This document shows, piece by piece, positions 55,866 to 64,000 of a stretch of DNA of 64,000 bases (its first letter is position 1; every line of letters starts with the position of its first letter). The stretch lies in the NCBI RefSeq assembly GCF_000210295.1, contig NC_026738.1, positions 1,321,738 to 1,385,737 on the forward strand, read 5' to 3'. Both the position numbers and the translations under genes were made by a program. The notes under the pieces were generated by a model. The model saw only the letters and a program-made list of their open reading frames with translations. It had not been told where the DNA came from and ran no database searches. This stretch comes from Trypanosoma brucei gambiense DAL972. Lineage: Eukaryota; Euglenozoa; Kinetoplastea; Trypanosomatida; Trypanosomatidae.

Positions 55866-56167
55866 TCGTCCTTGTATTCCTGTCTCTTTCCGTGGCCCTC
55901 AGTTTGCTTACCTCACCGCCCCAATCTAAGAGGCGACACACACCTCCTTATGAGATAATGTAGGTGGCGCACCAACACAACCGCCTCCCCTTCACTTGCA
56001 CTACTAGCTCCCTCAGCTATGATACTACGCATACATGGAAAAGTAAAGGCAAAGCCCAAGTGCATGATTCTTTTACGACCTAACCCCCCCAAAACCTGGC
56101 CCTGTACCCAATTCTCGAACTGGGAAATGGGCCTCACGGGGCCCTTCCCCCAAGGGCTTTTCGGATT
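55866..56167. other. Transporter 5' flank and low-quality contig end
   Basis: 56060-56167 looks like an error-rich read end: homopolymer runs and a poor copy of 53022-53092 (shared GGGCTTTTCGGATT-like end). No gene is supported. Confidence 0.55.
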
Positions 56168-56267
56168 NNNNNNNNNNNNNNNNNNNNNNNNNNNNNNNNN
56201 NNNNNNNNNNNNNNNNNNNNNNNNNNNNNNNNNNNNNNNNNNNNNNNNNNNNNNNNNNNNNNNNNNN
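56168..56267. other. Assembly gap, 100 N
   Basis: Gap between minus-strand core genes and plus-strand ISG65 sequence. Confidence 0.99.
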
Positions 56268-56571
56268 AGCACTACAGTTGGTGTGGCAAAATATTTATTT
56301 TATCCTTCAGCAAAACTAGGAAACAAGGATATCGACAGGATATCTGAGAGTGGAAAGTTGTTACTGTTGGAATGATGTGATTGCCTTTGTAAGATAATAT
56401 GATTATGAAGTGGAAGTAAAGATGATAACTGCGGTTGTATTGCTAAAGTTACAATAATGTTTGCTGATGATTATATGAGTATTGCTTCTTTTTGTGCATA
56501 ATTGCATTTATGTGGGAAAGTGATCTGGCTTGCGAAATATACAAAGAAGCGAAGTTTGATACAAGGGAAAT
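56268..56571 (+). other. Spacer upstream of ISG65 copy E
   Basis: Carries the same variants as 25660-25728, then continues to the splice acceptor (56519-56520). A short deletion in the T-rich tract distinguishes it from the other copies. Confidence 0.65.
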
Positions 56572-57879
56572 ATGATAAGGTGTTCCTTGGTTGCGGTTAC
56601 CTTTGCAGGTTTACTGCTACGAGTGGTGGTAGCGAACTCGAATGCAAAGTTGACCAAAGATGGTGCGTTGGCGCTGTGTAAGCTGACGGATGTCGCTGAT
56701 CTTGTTGCAACAAAAAAAGCAGATAAAATCAGAAAGGACACTGAAGGTTTCGCAGATGAGTTGAAACTCTGGCTGGACAGGTTGGAACACTGGTTACAAA
56801 CGCTGGAAACCCGTGCACACAGCAACAACGGCTATTCGAAACTTTCGGATGCTGATACTAAAAAGGTAAAGGAAATATACGAAAAGGCGAAAGGTAAAGT
56901 GAGTGAACAACTCCCGAAAGCGAAAGAATTTGGCGAGGAAGCTGGAAAACGCCATCAGGAGGTGACCGAGGCAGCAAAGAGGGCGCGAGGATGGGGACTT
57001 GATGATGAGGGTCAAAACTCAAGTGGACTTCACCAGCTTTTAGAGTGGTACTGCGGAACGAAGGAAGATAATGCAAACAATCAGAAGTGTGATGGTGTTA
57101 AAGTAAAAGAACACTACTTAGGGCGGGAAAGGAACCCAATTGATTGCAAAGGAACGGGTTCTACAGTGCCGTTTTACCTGGATGTGACATCAGGGACGAT
57201 GAAAGAGGCCTTAGAGAATTGGGAGAGGAAGAAGCCAAAAAGCGACGGTGAGCCAGTCAACAACAACTGGAAGGCCAACTACGACTCAGCTGTAAAAAAA
57301 ATGGAGGAACTCGAAGAGTCACACGAAAAGGGGAAAAAGACAGTTAACGATGTATCTGGCTTTTATAATGCAGCGTACGCTCTTCATAGTGGATTGAGTG
57401 CAGGCAAGCCACTCAGCGAAGTTTTGGTCGAAGCCAAGGAAGCAAGCAGAAAGGGTGCAAAATTCACTAACCCTGGAGGTGCCGCTCCCGAGACCACACA
57501 CCGAGGGGTTGGCACTTCAACTGGAGAGGGTGGGGCAACAGAAACAACAGGAGGAACATCAACAACAATATCAACAGGAACAGGAACAGGAACAACAAGT
57601 GGAACCGAACCAGAGGTCGTTGGAGCTGATGCGGACTTCGGTGACCTCCTGGAGACTAGTGATAGATCAGCACTAAGCAGTAAGATCAAGGAAAGCAAGG
57701 TAATACTTATGGCTGTTCTCATACCTGTCGCTATCCTCGCGATTATTACAGCCGTGGTGCTTGTGTTTGTGAGACGAAGAAGAGGTAATGCTGAAGATGT
57801 AATTGATGAGAAAGGTGAGGCAGTTTCTTCACCTGACAAAAAGGGTGGGGCAACCTCTCCATGTTACAGGAAGGAATGA
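56572..57879 (+). CDS. ISG65: 65-kDa invariant surface glycoprotein family, complete (copy E)
   Basis: A 435-residue ISG65, complete from signal peptide (SLVAVTFAGLLLRVVVANSN) to Lys-rich tail. The N-terminal domain is yet another variant (AKLTKDGALALCKLTDVADL, ELKLWLDRLEHWLQTLETRA), and from residue 76 it follows copy A. It has the longest stalk (TGGTSTTISTGTGTGTTSG). The five conserved cysteine motifs and the transmembrane helix are present. It is likely the downstream neighbour of the LRR relic at 24822 in the real chromosome. Confidence 0.93.
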   Translation: MIRCSLVAVTFAGLLLRVVVANSNAKLTKDGALALCKLTDVADLVATKKADKIRKDTEGFADELKLWLDRLEHWLQTLETRAHSNNGYSKLSDADTKKVKEIYEKAKGKVSEQLPKAKEFGEEAGKRHQEVTEAAKRARGWGLDDEGQNSSGLHQLLEWYCGTKEDNANNQKCDGVKVKEHYLGRERNPIDCKGTGSTVPFYLDVTSGTMKEALENWERKKPKSDGEPVNNNWKANYDSAVKKMEELEESHEKGKKTVNDVSGFYNAAYALHSGLSAGKPLSEVLVEAKEASRKGAKFTNPGGAAPETTHRGVGTSTGEGGATETTGGTSTTISTGTGTGTTSGTEPEVVGADADFGDLLETSDRSALSSKIKESKVILMAVLIPVAILAIITAVVLVFVRRRRGNAEDVIDEKGEAVSSPDKKGGATSPCYRKE

Positions 57880-58379
57880 TATTATTATCTCTTGCTTATT
57901 TTGCTTAGTTTAGGAAGGGCTAACCTCTGGAGAGGTTAAAATTTAAAAATTTCTCACCTGTTGCGGGAGAGGTTTCCCTTCCATTATATATGACATTTTT
58001 ATTCCACCCTCCGTCCCCATCCCCTCAAAATAAAAATAATAATAATAAACTATTTTTTCTGCAATAAATATTACGGGAGATGTGAAAATGGGTTGTATGT
58101 GCATATCTACAGCCCAAGCTGGCGTGAAGTAAAGGCGCATGTGTAGCACACTCCCCCCCCCCTTCATATGAAACAGTGCTTGTAAGATGTGCAATCTTCC
58201 CATCAAACAATTCAAAAATGTGGAGGTGTGGCCTGGCCATTTAGAAACGAATATATTTCCCCCTATTTATGGTGTAATAAGAAAATTCTTATTCCGTGAA
58301 GGGAATAGTGAGGTAAATAATCATATTTCGTATGCATTTTTAGTGAGACCTGCAGGGACCTGACACGGCTCATGAAACA
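57880..58379 (+). other. ISG65 3' UTR and spacer
   Basis: Perfect hairpin TAACCTC-TGGA-GAGGTTA at 57921-57938, with the outer GGAAGGG/CCCTTCC arms. Confidence 0.6.
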
Positions 58380-59073
58380 ATGGCGTCAGTGACAATATCT
58401 AATAAACTCATGGTCGATAAAAGACTGGGCATAAGGCAATGTGAAACTCACGCACTGTTGGGATATAAGCAGGTTAAAGGGCTTGGGGCAATGTAAAGCC
58501 TTGAAGAGCTTTCTTGTGAATAATTGTGGCAGTATTAAAAGTTTTAGTATGTTCAGATATTATGAGAGTATAAGAGAAATACGAATTGATGAGTGTGAGC
58601 TCTTGCGTAATGTTGATGTGCGTGAAGCAAATAATCCTCTCAAACTGATCATTGAAAAGTGTAAAGCGTTGGAAGATGTATATGTGGGTGGATGTGTAAA
58701 GATGGAGGTTATTGATATTCGTGAATGTGTCGGCTTACAGAAGGTAAGAGGACTAAAACATGTGAAGGAATTGCGGGAATTGAATTTATCTGGGTGTCGA
58801 AACCTGCGAGAGATAACTGGAATACACAGGTATGAGGACACGAGGTTGGAGAAGCTGAATGTTAAGTGTTGTGAGAAGCTGGAGGATTTGAGATTTTTGA
58901 GATATTGCAGGGTGCTGAAGAGTATTGTGATTTCTGATAGTGTGGTTACACAAGAGAGCGTGAAGTTATTCAACTACAGGGTGGAAGTTGTCAGTGAAAC
59001 AGAATACTATTCAAAACGTAGCGGTGACAATGACACCTCCCACTCAACTCATAATGAACAAGTTGTTAGGTAG
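58380..59073 (+). pseudogene. Leucine-rich-repeat protein relic, copy 5
   Basis: A 210-codon frame from GTG 58441, no AUG start. It begins like copy 4 (CWDISRLKGLGQ, RYYESIREI) and ends like copy 1 (TQESVKLFNYR), a mosaic of the two. Confidence 0.7.
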
Positions 59074-59518
59074 CTAATTTATGAATGTTACTATTTGTTT
59101 GTTCATATCCAGTAATCATCATATCAAAAGGAAATACTTCTTTCATACATGATATATGCATATGTGTACTCACATCCCATGGAATTGGAAATAAGAGAAA
59201 CCATGAGCAACTACAAGTTGGTGTGGCAGAATATTTATCTTATCCTTCAGCAAAACTAGGAAACAAGGATATCAATAGGATATCTGAGAGTGGAAAGTTG
59301 TTACTGTTGGAATGATGCAATTGCCTTTGTAAGATAATATGATTACGAAGTGGAAGCAAAGATGATAACTGCGGTTGTATTGATGAAACTACAATAATGT
59401 TTGCTGATGATTCTATGAATATTGCTTGTTTCTTTTTGTGCATAATTGCATTTATGTGGGAAAGTGAACTGGCTTGCGAAATATACACTAAAGAAGCGAA
59501 GTTTGATACAAGGGAAAT
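59074..59518 (+). other. Spacer upstream of ISG65 copy F
   Basis: Matches the copy C/D version; splice acceptor AG at 59463-59464. Confidence 0.45.
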
Positions 59519-60176
59519 ATGATAAGGTATTCCTTGGTTGCGGTTACCTTTGCAGGTTTACTGCTACGAGTGGTGGAAACAAATGAGGAAGCGAAGTTGA
59601 ACAGAGAAGGTGCGTTGGCGCTGTGTAAGCTGACGGATCTTGCTAAAACTGTAGAAAAAAGAAGGGCAGACAAGATAAAAAATAAAACCGAAGGTTTTGC
59701 GGGTGATATACAGTGGTGGTTGGAAAGCTTGGAACGCTGGTTGAAAACGCTGCAGGACCCTGCACACAGTAACGATGGCTATTCGAAACTTTCGGACGCT
59801 GATACTAAAAAGGTGAAGGATATATACGAAAAGGCAAAGGATAAATTAAAGGAGAAGCTGCCAGAAGCAGAACAGTGGAGCGAGGAAGCGAAAAAACACT
59901 GCCAGGCTGTGACCGAGGCAGCAAAAAAGGCGCGAGGATGGGAACTTAATGATGAGGGCCAAAATTCCAGTGGACTTCACCAGGTTTTGGAGTGGTACTG
60001 CGGGAAGAAGGGAGAAATGCACAAAGCACTAGCTGTGAGGGTATTACGTTCCAAACCCATTAACCAGGGACGGAAAGGATACCATTGACTGTGAGGGAGT
60101 GGTCACAAAACCACCCTTAAGCGATATAACACCGGGGACCATGCAAAAACCCTTAAACGATGGGAAAAAAAAAAAA
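59519..60176 (+). CDS. ISG65: ISG65 family, 3'-truncated by gap, with errors at contig end (copy F)
   Basis: The first about 165 codons match copies C and D (signal peptide, EGFAGDIQWWLESLERWL). After about 60015 the sequence deteriorates: one A is missing in GGGAGAAATGC compared with the other copies, and many substitutions and indels follow up to the gap. This looks like low-quality read ends, so the frame break should not be read as a real pseudogene. Confidence 0.8.
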
Positions 60177-60276
60177 NNNNNNNNNNNNNNNNNNNNNNNN
60201 NNNNNNNNNNNNNNNNNNNNNNNNNNNNNNNNNNNNNNNNNNNNNNNNNNNNNNNNNNNNNNNNNNNNNNNNNNNN
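60177..60276. other. Assembly gap, 100 N
   Basis: Gap between ISG65 and STT3 contigs. A single open frame crosses it only because N was translated. Confidence 0.99.
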
Positions 60277-62147
60277 CTGGTGAATTTGACAATGAGTGTG
60301 TTGCAATGGCGGCGATGCTTCTGACGTTCTACATGTGGGTACGATCGTTACGCAGCTCAAGTTCGTGGCCCATTGGCGCTTTAGCTGGTGTGGCATACGG
60401 GTACATGGTGTCCACGTGGGGTGGTTATATTTTCGTGCTGAACATGGTAGCCTTCCACGCTTCTGTATGTGTACTGCTTGATTGGGCTCGTGGGACATAC
60501 AGCGTCAGTTTGCTGAGGGCGTATTCACTGTTTTTTGTCATTGGCACTGCCCTTGCGATTTGCGTACCGCCAGTGGAGTGGACGCCCTTCCGGTCGCTGG
60601 AGCAACTGACAGCATTGTTTGTCTTCGTTTTCATGTGGGCACTCCACTACTCGGAATACCTGCGTGAGCGTGCCCGAGCGCCCATTCACTCTTCTAAAGC
60701 ACTTCAGATCCGTGCCCGCATTTTCATGGGCACACTCTCCTTGCTGTTGATTGTGGCTATCTACCTATTTTCGACAGGATACTTCAGGCCGTTTTCTTCT
60801 CGTGTCCGTGCGTTGTTCGTGAAACATACGCGTACCGGAAATCCCCTCGTGGATTCTGTGGCTGAGCACCATCCGGCGTCGAATGATGATTTCTTTGGTT
60901 ACCTTCATGTATGTTACAACGGCTGGATAATTGGCTTTTTTTTCATGTCCGTGTCGTGCTTTTTCCATTGTACGCCGGGAATGTCGTTCCTGCTGTTGTA
61001 CTCTATACTTGCGTACTACTTCTCTCTCAAGATGAGTCGTCTGCTGTTACTTTCTGCACCTGTGGCTTCCATACTCACTGGCTATGTCGTGGGATCTATT
61101 GTTGACCTTGCAGCAGATTGTTTCGCCGCTTCCGGAACAGAGCACGCCGACAGTAAGGAGCATCAAGGGAAAGCCCGTGGTAAGGGACAGAAGGAACAAA
61201 TCACTGTCGAGTGTGGGTGCCATAATCCCTTCTACAAATTATGGTGCAATTCATTTTCCTCCCGCCTGGTAGTTGGTAAGTTTTTTGTCGTTGTTGTCCT
61301 TGCCATCTGTGGACCCACATTTCTTGGGTCTAACTTCCGGATATATTCTGAGCAATTCGCAGACAGCATGTCGAGCCCCCAGATTATAATGAGGGCAACT
61401 GTCGGTGGACGACGAGTTATCTTGGATGATTACTACGTGTCGTACTTGTGGCTGCGAAACAATACGCCTGAAGATGCCCGTATTCTCTCATGGTGGGACT
61501 ACGGGTATCAAATCACTGGAATTGGCAATCGCACAACCCTTGCGGATGGTAACACATGGAATCACGAGCATATAGCAACTATTGGAAAGATGCTTACATC
61601 CCCTGTGAAGGAGTCACATGCTCTTATACGCCATCTCGCTGATTATGTGCTGATATGGGCCGGTTATGATGGCAGCGATTTACTTAAATCGCCACACATG
61701 GCTCGGATAGGCAACAGTGTATATCGCGATATATGCTCAGAGGATGATCCGCTGTGTACGCAGTTCGGGTTTTATAGTGGTGACTTCAGTAAACCTACGC
61801 CTATGATGCAGCGGTCCCTATTATACAATCTGCACAGGTTTGGTACGGATGGCGGGAAGACACAACTGGATAAGAACATGTTTCAGCTCGCCTACGTGTC
61901 AAAGTATGGTTTGGTGAAGATCTACAAGGTGATGAATGTGAGTGAAGAGAGCAAGGCGTGGGTTGCAGACCCAAAGAACCGTAAGTGCGATGCACCTGGA
62001 TCTTGGATATGCGCCGGCCAGTACCCGCCAGCGAAGGAGATCCAAGACATGTTAGCGAAGAGGATTGACTACGAACAACTCGAGGATTTCAATCGCCGCA
62101 ATCGAAGTGACGCTTATTATCGTGCGTATATGCGTCAGATGGGTTAG
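60277..62147 (+). CDS. STT3: Oligosaccharyltransferase catalytic subunit STT3, 5'-truncated by gap
   Basis: About 623 codons of STT3, the membrane enzyme that transfers lipid-linked glycan to Asn-X-Ser/Thr in the ER. Membrane helices fill the first part (AGVAYGYMVSTWGGYIFVLN; FFFMSVSCFFHCTPG). SVAEHHPASNDDF is the family's SVSEHQP-type loop motif. The catalytic WWDYG is at 61492-61506, in SWWDYGYQITG, and the C-terminal luminal domain includes NRTTLADGNTWNHEH and TQLDKNMFQLAY. Trypanosomes lack most other OST subunits and carry several STT3 paralogs (A, B, C) with different glycan and acceptor preferences; which one this is cannot be told. The N-terminus is lost to the gap; the tandem copy starts at 62982. 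Confidence 0.95.
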
Positions 62148-62981
62148 CCCTGTGAAGATAAATTCGATTTGATGTGACAATGAAATAAGGTATGGGAAAG
62201 GGAGAACAAACTGATAAATGATAAGTGAATGAAGTAAAGTAAGGAAGGCTGCCACTATATGCTTTGAGATTTTCATTTAACTATGTTATGCTGTTGTTAG
62301 GGGTTAGAATCTTTTTTCTTGGTTGCCAATTAGGTATACATTTATTTGTATTGGAGAATGTGAGGTTATCTTTTGGGGAGTGACAGCGTTTGGTACATTT
62401 ATTAGGCGATCTATGGTGACATCGCCGCTTGTGCTCCCGTAAGTGCGTTAGGTGGAGGTGTGCAGGTGTATCAACCTTGAAGGTTGTTCTCGCGCTGCGT
62501 TTTCCATATATAGTAGTTAACTGTGATGCTGCGCATGACTAATTTTTCTGTTTAGTCACTACACAGTCAGTTAACCTTTTTTCTTTCTGCCACTGTGTCG
62601 GGCGCAGGTTGGTGTTCCACTGGTAACACTCCGTCATAACCAGGCGTGCACGTACCCTCACTCCCTGAAATGTGTGACACCGTGGTAAGGCCAACAATAT
62701 GTCTTATTGAAATACTTTCTGGTAATGATGTTGTTGAATATATGTATTGTTTGTCCCCAACCGTGTTTGTGAATGCTTCATCTCGCTTGTATGCACTCGA
62801 CTCTCCTCTTTCCACCACTCTCCCTAATTTGCTCAACAGTTAAGTCTGTTGTTCATAAAAAACTACGAGGAAAATACGGAACCGGAGGGGCTCGTGACCG
62901 GTGTTGCTCGCTGAGGGAACCGTGTGTGAGCGAAGTCTAATATAATATCCGATTCGTCCTTTGGGCGTTTCTTTCTGCTTA
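62148..62981 (+). other. STT3 intergenic spacer with trans-splice signals
   Basis: The best acceptor candidate is a pyrimidine tract at about 62799-62827 (CTCTCCTCTTTCCACCACTC) followed by AG at 62838-62839, 143 bases before the downstream ATG. An alternative is AG at 62606-62607 after a CT-rich run. No gene is supported. Confidence 0.5.
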
Positions 62982-64000
62982 ATGACGAAAGGTGGGAAAG
63001 TAGCTGTGACTAAGGGCTCAGCACAGAGTGATGGTGCTGGTGAGGGAGGGATGAGTAAGGCCAAGTCATCCACTACGTTCGTCGCCACTGGCGGTGGTTC
63101 TTTGCCTGCCTGGGCGCTAAAGGCTGTAAGCACGATTGTGAGTGCAGTGATTCTTATATACTCTGTCCATCGTGCTTACGATATACGACTTACTTCTGTC
63201 CGTCTTTATGGTGAGCTTATTCACGAGTTCGACCCTTGGTTCAATTACCGTGCAACGCAGTACCTCAGTGACAACGGGTGGCGTGCTTTTTTCCAATGGT
63301 ACGACTACATGAGCTGGTACCCGCTTGGCCGACCGGTGGGCACAACCATCTTCCCCGGAATGCAGCTTACCGGTGTAGCCATTCATCGTGTGCTGGAAAT
63401 GCTCGGGCGAGGTATGTCCATCAACAATATCTGTGTGTACATTCCTGCATGGTTCGGTAGTATTGCCACTGTGTTGGCTGCTCTCATTGCGTACGAATCA
63501 TCTAATTCGCTCAGTGTCATGGCGTTTACTGCGTACTTTTTTTCCATCGTACCTGCACACCTGATGCGATCAATGGCTGGTGAATTTGACAATGAGTGTG
63601 TTGCAATGGCGGCGATGCTTCTGACGTTCTACATGTGGGTACGATCGTTACGCAGCTCAAGTTCGTGGCCCATTGGCGCTTTAGCTGGTGTGGCATACGG
63701 GTACATGGTGTCCACATGGGGTGGTTATATTTTCGTGCTGAACATGGTAGCCTTCCACGCTTCTGTATGTGTACTGCTTGATTGGGCTCGTGGGACATAC
63801 AGCGTCAGTTTGCTGAGAGCGTATTCACTGTTTTTTGTCATTGGCACTGCCCTTGCGATTTGCGTACCGCCAGTGGAGTGGACGCCCTTCCGGTCGCTGG
63901 AGCAACTGACAGCATTGTTTGTCTTCGTTTTCATGTGGGCACTCCACTACTCGGAATACCTGCGTGAGCGTGCCCGACCGCCCATTCACTCTTCTAAAGC
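62982..64000 (+). CDS. STT3: Oligosaccharyltransferase catalytic subunit STT3, second tandem copy, cut by window end
   Basis: ATG 62982 begins MTKGGKVAVTKGSAQSDGAG, a polar cytosolic N-terminus. The first membrane helix follows (AVSTIVSAVILIYSVHRAYD), then the family's first luminal motif HEFDPWFNYRAT with the catalytic-site Asp84. WYDYMSWYPLGRPVGTTIFP and the second acidic motif MAGEFDNECVAMA are present. About 339 codons are visible and the frame is still open at 64000. From 63577 it is nearly identical to 60277 onward, with an R-A-R-A to R-A-R-P change near 63976. The repeat unit is 3,300 bp. Confidence 0.95.
   Translation, partial: MTKGGKVAVTKGSAQSDGAGEGGMSKAKSSTTFVATGGGSLPAWALKAVSTIVSAVILIYSVHRAYDIRLTSVRLYGELIHEFDPWFNYRATQYLSDNGWRAFFQWYDYMSWYPLGRPVGTTIFPGMQLTGVAIHRVLEMLGRGMSINNICVYIPAWFGSIATVLAALIAYESSNSLSVMAFTAYFFSIVPAHLMRSMAGEFDNECVAMAAMLLTFYMWVRSLRSSSSWPIGALAGVAYGYMVSTWGGYIFVLNMVAFHASVCVLLDWARGTYSVSLLRAYSLFFVIGTALAICVPPVEWTPFRSLEQLTALFVFVFMWALHYSEYLRERARPPIHSSK

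Noticed and set aside
60099..60276. N-terminal extension of STT3 across the gap
   Set aside because: The frame continues only because N was read through; left of the gap is damaged ISG65 sequence.

Overview
This window is nuclear DNA of an African trypanosome of the Trypanosoma brucei group, in draft-assembly form. The main evidence is the gene families present: VSG pseudogene cassettes with 70-bp repeats and VSG 3' UTR 16-mer relatives, ISG65-type invariant surface glycoproteins, lysosomal membrane protein p67, a kinetoplastid NADH-dependent fumarate reductase ending in a glycosomal-type tripeptide, and tandem STT3 genes. Genes have no introns and sit in same-strand runs with pyrimidine-rich spacers, as expected for polycistronic transcription and trans-splicing. 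No tRNA, rRNA, CRISPR or bacterial-type operon was seen.

Eight runs of exactly 100 N (14373-14472, 25729-25828, 34386-34485, 42024-42123, 47753-47852, 52044-52143, 56168-56267, 60177-60276) divide the window into nine contigs. Several joins look wrong. Contig 1 (1-14372) is a silent minus-strand VSG array: five degenerate VSGs, an ESAG3-like relic, an ingi retrotransposon relic and short 70-bp remnants. Contig 2 (14473-25728) holds plus-strand ISG65 genes alternating with broken leucine-rich-repeat genes. Contig 3 (25829-34385, minus) has a large protein with ten 35-residue repeats, a small hypothetical gene and the 3' half of a p67 gene. Contig 4 (34486-42023) is almost 7 kb of 70-bp repeats beside a VSG 3' end. 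Contig 5 (42124-47752, minus) has the 5' half of a p67 gene, ribosomal protein P1, a complete p67 gene and a P1 fragment. Contig 6 (47853-52043, minus) carries fumarate reductase. Contig 7 (52144-56167, minus) carries a CEP164-like WW protein and a MATE transporter. Contig 8 (56268-60176, plus) returns to ISG65 and LRR genes. Contig 9 (60277-64000, plus) has two tandem STT3 genes.

The sequence argues that contig 2 joins directly to contig 8, that contig 4 was wrongly placed inside a p67 gene, and that contig 6 is one unit of a collapsed tandem array. The functional themes are host-facing surface proteins (VSG, ISG65), lysosomal membrane (p67), glycosomal or mitochondrial succinate fermentation (FRD) and protein N-glycosylation (STT3), which modifies heavily glycosylated proteins such as VSG and p67.

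The most notable signals are: an in-frame replacement of about 40 codons covering only the transmembrane region between two p67 copies; a fumarate reductase without the usual N-terminal ApbE-like domain but with a membrane segment and a C-terminal SKI; a perfect stem-loop in ISG65 3' UTRs; mosaic ISG65 copies; and the 35-residue repeat protein. All family calls are by eye, without database searches.
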